Assembly (NCBI GenBank): GCA_964574935.1
Contig: CAZNOZ010000013.1
Span: 4,816 to 68,815 of the forward strand
Length of the DNA: 64,000 bases
Direction: 5' to 3'
DNA from: JBBECE01 sp964574935
Lineage (GTDB): Bacteria > Pseudomonadota > Alphaproteobacteria > Rhizobiales > Devosiaceae
Shown here: one piece after another, positions 27,132-35,574 of the stretch
Position numbering within the stretch: the first letter of the stretch is position 1
Layout of the letters: each line of letters opens with the position of its first letter
Notes under the pieces: generated by a model
Told to the model about the DNA's origin: nothing
The model's database searches: none
What the model saw: only the letters and a program-made list of their open reading frames with translations
Program-made: the position numbers and the translations under genes

Positions 27132-28544
27132 ATGCCCATGGCTCCCCAATCGATCGCCAAAGCGGCCGCGGAACTGGTCGGCGCCGACAACGTGCTGACC
27201 GGGGCGGCGATGGCGCCCTTCCTCGACGAGCCGCGGGGCCTCTACCACCTTGAGGCCGCGGCGGTGGTGACCCCGCGCGAGGTCGCCGGCGTGCAGGCGA
27301 TCATGGAATGGGCGAACGCCAACGGCGTCAGCATCATTCCGCAGGGCGGCAACACCGGGCTGGTCGGCGGGCAGGTGCCGGACCGAAATTCCGAGCTGAT
27401 CGTGTCGCTGAAACATCTGCGCGAGGTGCGCGCGCTCGACGATCAGGCGGGGGTCGTCACCCTCGAGGCCGGGCTGACCGTCGCCGAGGCGCAGGCGATC
27501 GCCGAGCGGCACGCGTTCCTGTTCCCGCTGTCGCTGGGCTCGGAGGGCTCGTGCCAGATCGGCGGGGTCCTGGCGACCAACGCCGGCGGGGTCAACGTCA
27601 TCGCCTACGGCAATGTCCGCGACTTCTGTCTCGGCGTCGAGGCGGTCCTCGCCGACGGCCGGCTCTATCAGGGGCTCTCGCCGCTGAGGAAGGACAACAC
27701 CGGCTATTCGCTGAAGAACCTCCTGATCGGCTCCGAGGGGACGCTGGGGATCATCACCGCCGCTTCCTTCCGGTTGCAGCCCCGGCCGGCGCGGTTCGAG
27801 ACGGCACTCGCCAACGTCGCGGGCCCCGAAGAAGCGGTGCGCCTCCTGGAGCATCTGAGCGCGGCGGGGGGCAACCGGCTGACCTCGATCGAGCTCATTC
27901 CGCGCTATGCGATCGAGCTGCAGCTCAAGCACGGTCTGATCGACCGCGATCCGGCGGCCTCCGCGAGCGACTGGTACGTCCTTTGCGAATTCTCGCTGTT
28001 CGGCGCTGACGAACCCGGGGCGCTTTCAGCGGCGCTCGAAGCGGCGCTGGCGGCCGGCATCGTCGCCGACGCGGCGCTCGCCTCCACCCTCAGCCACCGG
28101 GCGCTGATGTGGAAAATGCGCGAGGCGATGTCGGAATGCCAGACCCGCGAGGCGGCCTCGATCAAGCATGACGTCGCCGTGCCGGTGGCGGCGATCCCGG
28201 CGCTCATCGACAACGCCATCGCGGCGGTCGTCGACAAGGTCCCCGGCATTCGCCCGTTCGCCTTCGGGCATATCGGGGACGGCAACATCCACTTCGACTT
28301 CCTCAAGCCCCTGGAGATGGACGACGCCACCTTCGCCGGCCTGGAAGAGAGTGTGCACGAGGCGGTCTACGAGGTGGTGGCGGCGCTCGGGGGCTCGGTC
28401 TCGGCCGAACACGGGATCGGGCAAATGAAGGTCGCCCTGCTCGAAGCGGTCAAGGACCCGGTGGCGCTTGAGATGATGCGCGCGGTCAAGGCGGCGCTCG
28501 ACCCGAACAACACGCTCAACCCGGGCAAGGTGTTGCGGGGATGA
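27132..28544 (+). CDS. FAD-binding oxidoreductase (GlcD / D-2-hydroxyacid dehydrogenase type)
   Basis: A 470-residue flavoprotein. The FAD-binding (PCMH) domain spans about 35-220 with IIPQGGNTGLVGG and LGSEGSCQIGGVLATNAGG. The C-terminal FAD-oxidase domain has FGHIGDGNIHFD and SAEHGIGQMK, with a late N-L-PGKV ending. This is the shape of D-lactate, glycolate or D-2-hydroxyglutarate dehydrogenases. No membrane segment. Substrate undecided, with D-2-hydroxyglutarate most typical for this length. Confidence 0.92.
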   Translation: MPMAPQSIAKAAAELVGADNVLTGAAMAPFLDEPRGLYHLEAAAVVTPREVAGVQAIMEWANANGVSIIPQGGNTGLVGGQVPDRNSELIVSLKHLREVRALDDQAGVVTLEAGLTVAEAQAIAERHAFLFPLSLGSEGSCQIGGVLATNAGGVNVIAYGNVRDFCLGVEAVLADGRLYQGLSPLRKDNTGYSLKNLLIGSEGTLGIITAASFRLQPRPARFETALANVAGPEEAVRLLEHLSAAGGNRLTSIELIPRYAIELQLKHGLIDRDPAASASDWYVLCEFSLFGADEPGALSAALEAALAAGIVADAALASTLSHRALMWKMREAMSECQTREAASIKHDVAVPVAAIPALIDNAIAAVVDKVPGIRPFAFGHIGDGNIHFDFLKPLEMDDATFAGLEESVHEAVYEVVAALGGSVSAEHGIGQMKVALLEAVKDPVALEMMRAVKAALDPNNTLNPGKVLRG

Positions 28545-28547
28545 AGG

Positions 28548-28592
28548 TGTGTCAATCAACGGTTGACACATGTAAACCTAGAGTTTACATGT
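28548..28592. promoter_or_regulatory. Double palindromic operator of higBA
   Basis: Two inverted repeats lie side by side. The left has 8-base arms TGTGTCAA (28548-28555) and TTGACACA (28563-28570). The right has 10-base arms ACATGTAAAC (28568-28577) and GTTTACATGT (28583-28592) around CTAGA. TTGACA in the left repeat could be a -35 box, but no good -10 sits 17 bases on. The right arm runs into the GTG start of the toxin. This is very likely the HigA autorepression site. Confidence 0.8.
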
Positions 28593-28869
28593 GATCCGGT
28601 CTTTCGCGCACAAGGGTTTGGCCGAGATTTGGCGAAAGGGCAGCACGCCGCGGATCGATTCTCGTTTGCACAGGCGTATTTTGAGGCGTCTGGATCGTTT
28701 GGACGCCAGCGGGTCGCCGGCGGATATGGACCTTCCGGGCTTTGACTTCCACGCCCTCAAGGGGCATCGCCCGGTTCGCTATAGCGTTCACGTCAACGGT
28801 CCGTGGTGCGTCACTTTCGCCTTCGACGGCGTCGACGCCGTGGACGTGGGTTTCGAGCAATATCATTAG
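28591..28869 (+). CDS. higB: Type II toxin, RelE/HigB family
   Basis: A 92-residue toxin of the HigB/RelE fold, expected to cleave mRNA on the ribosome. The N-terminus MIRSFAHKGLAEIW and the middle DMDLPGFDFHALKG match HigB proteins, as does the end DVGFEQYH. The start is GTG 28591, which overlaps the operator palindrome and has no ribosome-binding site, so the transcript may be leaderless or nearly so. Toxin-first order is the usual one for higBA. Confidence 0.88.
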   Translation: MIRSFAHKGLAEIWRKGSTPRIDSRLHRRILRRLDRLDASGSPADMDLPGFDFHALKGHRPVRYSVHVNGPWCVTFAFDGVDAVDVGFEQYH

Positions 28870-28878
28870 GAGAGCGCC

Positions 28879-29193
28879 TTGGCCTTGTACGCCGCCCACC
28901 GGGATCCTGATCGCTGCCCCACGCATCCGGGCGAGCTGCTTCCCGAGATCATTGCCGCGACCGGCCGATCGAAGGCCGAGATCGCTCGACTGCTCGGTAT
29001 TTCACGCCAGCTTCTGTACGGCATCATGCGGGCAGAGAAGCCGGTCACGCCGGCCGTTGCGGTGCGACTGGCAAAAGCGTTCGGGGGCAGCGCCGGTGTC
29101 TGGCTGCGCATGCAGGCCGCCTACGACACCTGGCACGCCGAGCGCGAGGTGGATGTGAGCCACATCCCGACACTGGAAGCCGCGGCCGACTAG
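28879..29193 (+). CDS. higA: HigA family antitoxin
   Basis: A 104-residue antitoxin with an XRE-type helix-turn-helix (about residues 28-80: KAEIARLLGISRQLLYGIM and PVTPAVAVRLAKAFGG, then WLRMQAAYD). The PTHPGELLPEII start is typical of HigA addiction-module proteins. TTG 28879 has AGGAGAG at good spacing. It should bind HigB and repress the palindromic operator. Its stop shares CTAG with the convergent peptidase gene. Confidence 0.93.
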   Translation: MALYAAHRDPDRCPTHPGELLPEIIAATGRSKAEIARLLGISRQLLYGIMRAEKPVTPAVAVRLAKAFGGSAGVWLRMQAAYDTWHAEREVDVSHIPTLEAAAD

Positions 29194-30014
29194 AACAGCT
29201 CCCCCTGTCCGCCGGCTTTNNNNNNNNNNNNNNNNNNNNNNNNNNNNNNNNNNNNNNNNNNNNNNNNNNNNNNNNNNNNNNNNNNNNNNNNNNNNNNNNN
29301 NNNNNNNNNNNNNNNNNNNTCGATGAGGCCGGCATCGTCGTTCTTCACCGAGCCGACGCGCCGCGCGACCGGCACCTTGACGACGCCCAGATCAGCCAGC
29401 GGCTCGATGACCGCGAGGGCCATCTCGGCGCTGGCAGCGGTGCCGGCCGAGGCATCGAGCCACATCTCGTACTGCTCGGGCCTGAGCACCGCCGGGGTGC
29501 GGTCGTGGATTTCCGTCAGCTCGCCGGTCGCCGCCTGGGTGAGAATGGCGGCGGTGTCGATCTCTTCGCCTTCCGGCCCCATCCAGGTCGACCACAGCCC
29601 CGCGAAGATCATCGGGGCGCCGTCCTTCAGCGTGATGTAGAAGGGCTGCCGCGAGCCGTCGGGCTGCTTCTGCCACTCATAGAAGCCCGAAGCGGGAATG
29701 AGGCACCGCATGTGCCGCACCGAGCCCCGAAAGGCCGGTTTGCTTGCCGCCGACTCGATCCGGGCGTTGATGAGCAGCGGGAATTCGCGCGGATCCTTGA
29801 CCCAGACCGGCACCAGCCCCCACCGGAACAGCGCCGGCGCGTTGCCCTTCGGCGTCACGCGAACGGCCAGGATCGGCTGGGTGGGCGCGATATTGTAGCG
29901 CGGCGGACAGGCGGCGGCGGGGTCGTCGGCGGCGACCTGGGGGACATCGATGAAGCCCTGCAGGTGATCGTGGATCTCCCGCCAGGTGAACAGATACGTG
30001 AACCGTCCGCACAT
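29190..30014 (-). CDS. SOS response-associated peptidase (YedK/HMCES), interrupted by a gap
   Basis: A YedK/HMCES protein, which forms a thiazolidine crosslink between Cys2 and abasic sites in single-stranded DNA. Cys2 follows the start (MCGRF), and RYNIAPTQ, the glutamate in FYEW and HDRTPAVL are present. ATG 30014 is fixed by the need for Cys2. The assembly gap at 29220-29319 removes a piece of the C-terminus; the frame after it gives KAGGQGELF, a usual ending, so the gene is probably whole in the organism. Confidence 0.92.
   Translation of the reverse strand: MCGRFTYLFTWREIHDHLQGFIDVPQVAADDPAAACPPRYNIAPTQPILAVRVTPKGNAPALFRWGLVPVWVKDPREFPLLINARIESAASKPAFRGSVRHMRCLIPASGFYEWQKQPDGSRQPFYITLKDGAPMIFAGLWSTWMGPEGEEIDTAAILTQAATGELTEIHDRTPAVLRPEQYEMWLDASAGTAASAEMALAVIEPLADLGVVKVPVARRVGSVKNDDAGLIXXXXXXXXXXXXXXXXXXXXXXXXXXXXXXXXXXKAGGQGELF
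29220..29319. other. Assembly gap (100 N)
   Basis: Exactly 100 N, a scaffold placeholder of unknown true length, inside the C-terminal coding part of the YedK/HMCES gene. Confidence 0.99.
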
Positions 30015-30103
30015 GGCACCGGGTTTCGCCGATCTCCCCGGCGAAGGCAAGCCGGAGCCGGGGCGGGTTTGCACGCCGCCCGAATCGATCCAATCAGTCT
30101 TCG

Positions 30104-30499
30104 ATGCCCATCGTCGCTGCCTCGATCGCTGTCTTCGACGCCGACAGGGTGCTGCTGGTCAGGCGCCGCCATGACCCCTTCGCCGGCCGCTGGAGCCTGC
30201 CCGGCGGCCGCATCGAGCCCGGCGAGAGGGCGCCCGACGCGGCCGCCCGCGAGCTGACCGAGGAGACCGGGCTCACCGTCGCCGCGCCGCAGCCGGTGAC
30301 CACGATGAGCCCCGAAAAGGCCGGGGCCGATGTCGAAATCGCGGTGCATGTGGCCGCCTTCAAAGGCGGCGTGGTGCGCCCGTCCGCCGAGGTGACGGAA
30401 TTCGGCTGGTTCGGGCCGACCGAGATCGCAGAGCTCGAAACCACCCCCGGCCTCGCCGCGGTCGTCGCCACCTGCCGGGCACGCCTCACCGATCATTGA
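30104..30499 (+). CDS. NUDIX hydrolase
   Basis: A 131-residue NUDIX protein. The box GGRIEPGERAPDAAARELTEETGL has the form GX5EX7REUXEEXGU with all metal-binding glutamates. Substrates of such small members are nucleoside diphosphate derivatives, often oxidised nucleotides or ADP-sugars. It diverges from the YedK/HMCES gene. Confidence 0.93.
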   Translation: MPIVAASIAVFDADRVLLVRRRHDPFAGRWSLPGGRIEPGERAPDAAARELTEETGLTVAAPQPVTTMSPEKAGADVEIAVHVAAFKGGVVRPSAEVTEFGWFGPTEIAELETTPGLAAVVATCRARLTDH

Positions 30500-30565
30500 G
30501 GCGGCTTGATTTGGCACCCGGCGGCCGGTCGTCGCAGCATCGGCGGCGCGAGGCAGGAGGCGCCG

Positions 30566-31570
30566 ATGGGCGACAGGCGAGTATGGACGGCGGTGGTGCT
30601 CGGCGCCTCGCTTCTGGCGGCCCCGGCGGGCGCGATGGAACTTCTGGACGCGCAGGACGTCCCACCGCGCTGGGGCGTCGAGGGCTGGCCGACCGATTTC
30701 AGCCGATCGACCGTCGAGTTCAAGGAGATCCTGTCGGTTCTGGGACCGGACAACATCCCGGCCATCGACGACCCGGAATTCGCCCCGGTGACCGCGGACG
30801 CCATCCCGGGCAACGAGCCGGTCATCGCCCTGGAGATCGCCGGCGACGCCCGCGCCTATCCGATCCGCATCCTGATGTGGCACGAGATCGTCAACGACAC
30901 CGTCGGCGGCGTGCCGGTGGCGGTGACCTATTGCCCCCTGTGCAATACGTCCGTTGTGTTCGAGCGGACTTTGGACGGCGCGCCGGTCACCTTCGGGACC
31001 ACGGGCAAGCTGCGATTTTCCGACCTGGTGATGTATGACCGGGCCGGGTTCAACTGGTGGCAGCAGTTCACCGGCGAAGCCATTGTCGGCGAGCGCGCCG
31101 GCGAACAGCTCGCCATCGTGCCCTCACGGTTGATCAGCTACGCGGCCTTCCTCGCCGCGTATCCCGACGGCCGGGCGCTGCAGCCGCATCCGTCCCGGCC
31201 CGGCGGGTCGGGCACCAACCCCTATGCCGACTACGACACCTCCGTGCGGCCGTTCCTGTTCGACGGCACCCTGCCCGACGACATCGAGCCGATGGCGCGG
31301 GTGGTACTGGTGCAGGGCGAAACCCCGCCGGTGGGCGTGGCGGTCGCTTATCTTCGGGACCACCAGCCGCTGCGGGTGGGCAGTCTCGAGTTTCGCTGGG
31401 CGGCGGGGCAGGCGTCGGCGCTCGACACGCCGCTCATCGCGGAGGGCCGTGACATCGGCAACATCGAGGTGGTGCGGCTGACCGAAGGCGGCGAGGAGCC
31501 GGTGGTGCACGAGGTCACCTTCGGCTTTGCGGCCAAGGCCTTTTATCCGGACCTCGAGATCATCCAGTAG
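30566..31570 (+). CDS. DUF3179 domain protein, secreted
   Basis: A 334-residue protein with a signal peptide (residues 1-23, cut near PAGA-ME) and a DUF3179 domain: PVIALEIAGDARAYPIRIL, VTYCPLCNTSVVFER (two cysteines) and GFNWWQQFTGEA. ATG 30566 has a strong AGGAGG at 7 bases. Function unknown; the CPLC motif could bind metal or form a disulfide. It stands between NUDIX and TIGR02301 genes. Confidence 0.85.
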   Translation: MGDRRVWTAVVLGASLLAAPAGAMELLDAQDVPPRWGVEGWPTDFSRSTVEFKEILSVLGPDNIPAIDDPEFAPVTADAIPGNEPVIALEIAGDARAYPIRILMWHEIVNDTVGGVPVAVTYCPLCNTSVVFERTLDGAPVTFGTTGKLRFSDLVMYDRAGFNWWQQFTGEAIVGERAGEQLAIVPSRLISYAAFLAAYPDGRALQPHPSRPGGSGTNPYADYDTSVRPFLFDGTLPDDIEPMARVVLVQGETPPVGVAVAYLRDHQPLRVGSLEFRWAAGQASALDTPLIAEGRDIGNIEVVRLTEGGEEPVVHEVTFGFAAKAFYPDLEIIQ

Positions 31571-31639
31571 CTCGCCGTGTTAGCGCTGAATTACGGCCGG
31601 GCTTGCCGGGCGGGCCGGCGCTTGGCATGAAGACGGCGC

Positions 31640-32041
31640 ATGTATCGGCGTACCCCACTCGGCCTCATCAATCCGCTCGCCCGCGCGCTGGCGTCGGCTT
31701 GGTTGGCCTGGGCAATTCTGACGGCGCCGGCGGGAGCGGTCGATCCGCCCTATCAGGGATTGCTCGAACGGCTGACCGAAGTGATGGGCTCGCTGTACTT
31801 CCTGCAGCCTCTGTGCGGCCAAACCGACGTCAACTGGCGGGTCGAAGCGGCGCGGCTCATCCGCTACGAGCAGCCCGACGACGACCGCCGGGCCCGCCTC
31901 CAGGGCGCCTTCAACGAAGGCTATCGCGGCTACGCGCGGCTGTACCGGACCTGCACCGATTCGGCGCGCCTTGCCATGCAGCGGTTCCTCGAAGAAGGCG
32001 ACCGGATCGCCCGGGAGATTCACTCCCGCTACGCAGAATGA
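31640..32041 (+). CDS. TIGR02301 family protein
   Basis: A 133-residue exported protein: signal segment 12-33, then YLFLQPLCGQTDVNWR-like text (here SLYFLQPLCGQ), FNEGYRGYARLYRTCT and a C-terminal E-G---A---H-RY end. This matches the TIGR02301 family, which I know mainly from Hyphomicrobiales. Two cysteines are conserved. Function unknown, probably periplasmic. Confidence 0.85.
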   Translation: MYRRTPLGLINPLARALASAWLAWAILTAPAGAVDPPYQGLLERLTEVMGSLYFLQPLCGQTDVNWRVEAARLIRYEQPDDDRRARLQGAFNEGYRGYARLYRTCTDSARLAMQRFLEEGDRIAREIHSRYAE

Positions 32042-32142
32042 CACTGGCGTTTTCACGTACTTTGATGTTAACCGTGCCCCGACAACGGGCGACGGGCGGC
32101 GGCGTCCACATGCTAGGCAAGCGGCGAGCGAGGGAACTGCCC

Positions 32143-32403
32143 ATGTTCGAGAATCGTCCCGTCAACGGCCATTTTTCGCGCGATACCGAAGCGCGGCAGC
32201 GGGCGCTCGAATACCTCGCCGATGCCTGGTCGAGCGCCGAGGAAGACGGCGTCAAGGGCGAAGCGCTGGCCCATGCGGCGCTGTTCGCCGCCATCGCGAC
32301 CCTGGTGCGCGACTACGGAGAGGACGCGGTGGCCGATATCGTCACCCGCCTGCCCGACCGCATCCGGCTCGGCGAATACTCGCTCGACCGCTCGGTGCAG
32401 TGA
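32143..32403 (+). CDS. Conserved small protein of unknown function
   Basis: An 86-residue soluble, mostly helical acidic protein. ATG 32143 (MFENRPVNGHF) with GAGGGA upstream is chosen over ATG 32110, which would add an unconvincing basic leader. I do not recognise a named domain. It follows the TIGR02301 gene on the same strand by about 100 bases. Confidence 0.6.
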   Translation: MFENRPVNGHFSRDTEARQRALEYLADAWSSAEEDGVKGEALAHAALFAAIATLVRDYGEDAVADIVTRLPDRIRLGEYSLDRSVQ

Positions 32404-32538
32404 CGCCACGCGCCGGGCGCGATCCCGGCGCCTTTTCACACCATCCCTGACCCCTTCGCCCGCCAGCGCCGGCTTGCTGGGCCCCCGCCGATCGTGTTCA
32501 CTGGTCGCGGGGGCATTCTCCCGGGAAGGCCAGGCCCC

Positions 32539-33198
32539 GTGTCGGCAAGGCGAACGCACATCGTATGGCTCCTGGCCGCCCTGGCGGCGGCGGGGCCGGC
32601 GCCGTACCTCGCGCCGGCCTGGGCGGCGGCGGGCGATATCGAAATCATCGAGGACGAACCCCCGGACGCCGGCGGCGTCACCCTGGAGCCGCCGGTCACC
32701 GAGCCGGGGCACCTGACGGTCCCGCCGGGCGGGCGACCCGAGGTCTATCGCGACGTCTCGCATCTGCCGGCAGCGGTGGCGGCAACCCGGACCAAACTCA
32801 TGCAAGCCGCCATGACCGGCGATCTCGAAGCGCTCCGGCCGATCATCGAGGCGCAGTCCGAGCCGCCGGTCGTCACCTTCGGCGGCATCGAGGACCCGAT
32901 CGACTTCCTGCGCGAATCGTCGACCGACGGCGCCGGGCGTGAGCTTTTGGGCATCCTCGTCGAACTCCTCGAAGCGCCCTATGCGGTGGTGGCGGAGGAC
33001 GAGGGGCGGGAAATGTATGTCTGGCCCTATCTGGCGGTCATGCGGCTCGACAATCTGACCCCGCCGCAGCTCGTCGAGCTCTACAAGCTCGTCAGCCACT
33101 ACGACTATGAGAGCATGCTCGACGCGGGCGGCTGGTACTTCTTCCGGGTCGGGATCCGCGCGGACGGGCGCTGGGCGTTCTTCGTCGCCGGCGACTGA
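32539..33198 (+). CDS. Secreted protein of unknown function
   Basis: A 219-residue protein with a clear signal peptide (about residues 1-31: HIVWLLAALAAAG then APAWAAAG). A Pro-rich acidic stretch follows, then a folded domain from about 85 (YRDVSHLPAAVAATRTKL to the C-terminal WYFFRVGIRADGRWAFFVAGD). GTG 32539 is preferred to the earlier GTG 32494 because it starts just before the signal peptide and has GGAAGG upstream. Family not recognised. Confidence 0.65.
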   Translation: MSARRTHIVWLLAALAAAGPAPYLAPAWAAAGDIEIIEDEPPDAGGVTLEPPVTEPGHLTVPPGGRPEVYRDVSHLPAAVAATRTKLMQAAMTGDLEALRPIIEAQSEPPVVTFGGIEDPIDFLRESSTDGAGRELLGILVELLEAPYAVVAEDEGREMYVWPYLAVMRLDNLTPPQLVELYKLVSHYDYESMLDAGGWYFFRVGIRADGRWAFFVAGD

Positions 33199-33202
33199 GC
33201 GC

Positions 33203-34540
33203 TCACGATTGCGGCTGCAGCGTCGGCTCGAACCTGACCGGCGCGCCGGCGTGGGGGGTGGTGAGCTCGCCCTCCCACATGACCTGTTGGCCGCCGACGA
33301 TCGTGCCGACCGGCCAGCCGGTCACCTTGCGGCCGTCGAACGGCGTCCAGCCGGCCCGCGAGGCGATCCACCGGTTTTCGATGGTGCGCTGGCGGCCCAG
33401 GTCGACGATCGTCAGGTCGGCATCGTAGCCGACCGCGATGCGCCCCTTGCCGGCGATCCGGAAGAGGCGCTGGGGCCCGTGGCTGGTCATGTCGACGAAG
33501 CGCTCGATGGAGAGGCGCCCGGCGGCGACATGATCGAGCATCACCGGGACCAGGGTCTGCACCCCCGGCATGCCCGAGGGCGTGTTGGGATATTCGCGGG
33601 ATTTTTCCTCGACGGTGTGCGGGGCGTGATCGGAGCCGAGCGTGTCGGCAACACCGGAAGCCAGGCCCCGCCACAGCGCCGCGCGGTGATTGCCGTCGCG
33701 AATGGGCGGGTTCATCTGCGCGAACGGGCCCAGCCGCTCGTAGGCGGACTGGTCGAAGCTAAGATGCTGCGGGGTGAGCTCGACGCTGGCGACGTCCTTG
33801 TGGGCGGCCAGGAGCTCCATCTCCTCGCCGGTGGTCACGTGCAACACATGCACCGTGCGCCCGGTGCGGCGGGCCAGCCGCAACAGGCGTTTGGTGGCGC
33901 CGAGCGCCGCTTCGACGCTGCGCCAGATCGCGTGGCTGGCCGCCGAGCCCACAACGCGCATGTGAGCGCGGGCGGCGAGCAGCGCCTCGTCCTCGGAATG
34001 GACCGCGACCCGGCGCCGCGTCGCGTTCAGGACCGCTTCGACCCCGGCGTCGTCGGCGACGAGCAGCGACCCGGTGGAGGAACCCATGAAGACCTTCACC
34101 CCCGCGCAGCCGGGCAGCATCTCCAACTCCCCCAGTTCGGCAAGATTGTCCTGGCTGGCCCCGATATAGAAGGCGTAATTGCAGTGCATGCGCCCGGCGG
34201 CCCGGGTCAGCTTGTCCTCGAGGGCGGCCGCCGTGACGGTCGGGGGGTTGGTGTTGGGCATCTCGAAGACCGTCGTCACCCCGCCCAGGACGGCGGAACG
34301 CGAGCCGGTCTCCATATCTTCCTTGGCCTCGCCGCCGGGCTCGCGGAAATGCACGTGGGTGTCGATGACCCCGGGCAGCACATGCAGGCCCGCGCAGGCG
34401 AGCCGCGTGTCGGCCTCGGCCTGCCTGAGATCCCCCAGGGCCGCGATCCGGCCCCCCGAAATCCCGATATCGGCCATCCGCCGCCCGTCGTGGTTGACGA
34501 CGGTGGCGCCCGCAATCACCAGGTCGTATCGTTCGGGCAT
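33203..34540 (-). CDS. pyrC: Dihydroorotase
   Basis: A 445-residue class I dihydroorotase / cyclic amidohydrolase. Metal-site motifs are DTHVHFREPG, a lysine in GVKVFMGS, HVLHVTTGEE and LGSDHAPHTVEEK. It would close carbamoyl-aspartate to dihydroorotate in pyrimidine synthesis; allantoinase is the main alternative in this family. No pyrB is adjacent. ATG 34540 is divergent from ygfZ across 74 bases. Confidence 0.88.
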   Translation of the reverse strand: MPERYDLVIAGATVVNHDGRRMADIGISGGRIAALGDLRQAEADTRLACAGLHVLPGVIDTHVHFREPGGEAKEDMETGSRSAVLGGVTTVFEMPNTNPPTVTAAALEDKLTRAAGRMHCNYAFYIGASQDNLAELGELEMLPGCAGVKVFMGSSTGSLLVADDAGVEAVLNATRRRVAVHSEDEALLAARAHMRVVGSAASHAIWRSVEAALGATKRLLRLARRTGRTVHVLHVTTGEEMELLAAHKDVASVELTPQHLSFDQSAYERLGPFAQMNPPIRDGNHRAALWRGLASGVADTLGSDHAPHTVEEKSREYPNTPSGMPGVQTLVPVMLDHVAAGRLSIERFVDMTSHGPQRLFRIAGKGRIAVGYDADLTIVDLGRQRTIENRWIASRAGWTPFDGRKVTGWPVGTIVGGQQVMWEGELTTPHAGAPVRFEPTLQPQS

Positions 34541-34614
34541 GGCCCCCGGCTGCCGCTTCGATTGCGACGGGTTTATTCCCGCGCCGGCCGCCGGGCAAGG
34601 TGGGACGGGATTGA

Positions 34615-35472
34615 ATGGCTGAAATCGTTGCCCTCGACAGGGCCGTCGTGCGGGTTTCGGGGGCGGACGCCGAAAAACTTCTCAACGACACGCTGACCGG
34701 CGAACTCGGCGGCGGGCCCGACGGCTCGGGGCGGTGGCTGGCGCTGCTGACGCCGCAGGGCAAGATCGTCGCCGAGGGGCTGATGACCGGGCGCCGGGAC
34801 GCCTTCTGGTTCGACCTGCCGCCGGTCGGGCGGGACGAGTTCGTCAAGCGGATGCGGCTCTACAAGCTCAGGGCCGCCGTCGATATCGAGGATCTCGGCG
34901 ACGAGTGGCGCGTCGGCTGGTCCGCCGAGCCGCCGGCGGGGCCGGCGGACGCCCTCGCCTTCCGCGACCCAAGGCACCCGACGCTCGGCTTTCGGGTGAT
35001 CGCGCCGGCAACGGAGGCGCAGGGCTGGGCGGCGGACACCGGTGCGCTCGCGGCGCGGCGCCTGGGGCTCGGGATCGCCGAGCTCGGGTCCGAGTTCGGG
35101 CCCGACGAACGCTTCCCCCACGACATCGGCATGGACCAGCTCGCCGGTGTCGATTTCGAGAAGGGCTGCTTCATCGGCCAGGAGGTCGTCTCGCGCATGC
35201 AGCGCCGGGGCACCGCCCGCCGCCGTCCAGTGCTGGTCATATCCGGCGAGCCGCTGGCCCGGGGCACCGAGATCGTCTGCGGCGGCCTGAAGGTCGGCGA
35301 GGTCGCCGGATCGGCGGGCGAGTTGGCGCTGGCGATCGTTCGCATCGACCGGGTCGACGACCCCGCCGCGTGCACGGCCGACGGGCGCCCGGTGCGCCTT
35401 GAGCTTCCCGAATGGGCCGGTTACGGTTTTTCGGCCGCCGAGGCCGGCGATTCATCCGCCCGGGGAAGCTGA
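34615..35472 (+). CDS. ygfZ: YgfZ/GcvT-like folate-binding protein
   Basis: A 285-residue protein of the YgfZ family, which supports iron-sulfur cluster assembly with folate. The signature KGCFIGQEVVSRMQRRGTA is near residue 183. It starts with the usual VVRVSGADAEKLLNDTLTG. The last few residues end just before an assembly gap but the stop at 35470-35472 is real. Confidence 0.92.
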   Translation: MAEIVALDRAVVRVSGADAEKLLNDTLTGELGGGPDGSGRWLALLTPQGKIVAEGLMTGRRDAFWFDLPPVGRDEFVKRMRLYKLRAAVDIEDLGDEWRVGWSAEPPAGPADALAFRDPRHPTLGFRVIAPATEAQGWAADTGALAARRLGLGIAELGSEFGPDERFPHDIGMDQLAGVDFEKGCFIGQEVVSRMQRRGTARRRPVLVISGEPLARGTEIVCGGLKVGEVAGSAGELALAIVRIDRVDDPAACTADGRPVRLELPEWAGYGFSAAEAGDSSARGS

Positions 35473-35473
35473 C

Positions 35474-35573
35474 NNNNNNNNNNNNNNNNNNNNNNNNNNN
35501 NNNNNNNNNNNNNNNNNNNNNNNNNNNNNNNNNNNNNNNNNNNNNNNNNNNNNNNNNNNNNNNNNNNNNNNNN
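35474..35573. other. Assembly gap (100 N)
   Basis: Exactly 100 N between the ygfZ stop and the HD hydrolase start, of unknown true length. The ribosome site and perhaps the first codons of the HD gene may lie in it. Confidence 0.99.
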
Positions 35574-35574
35574 A

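Noticed and set aside
29220..29319. YedK/HMCES gene as a true pseudogene
   Set aside because: The break is an N gap and the frame resumes with a normal C-terminus, so the damage is in the assembly and not in the gene.
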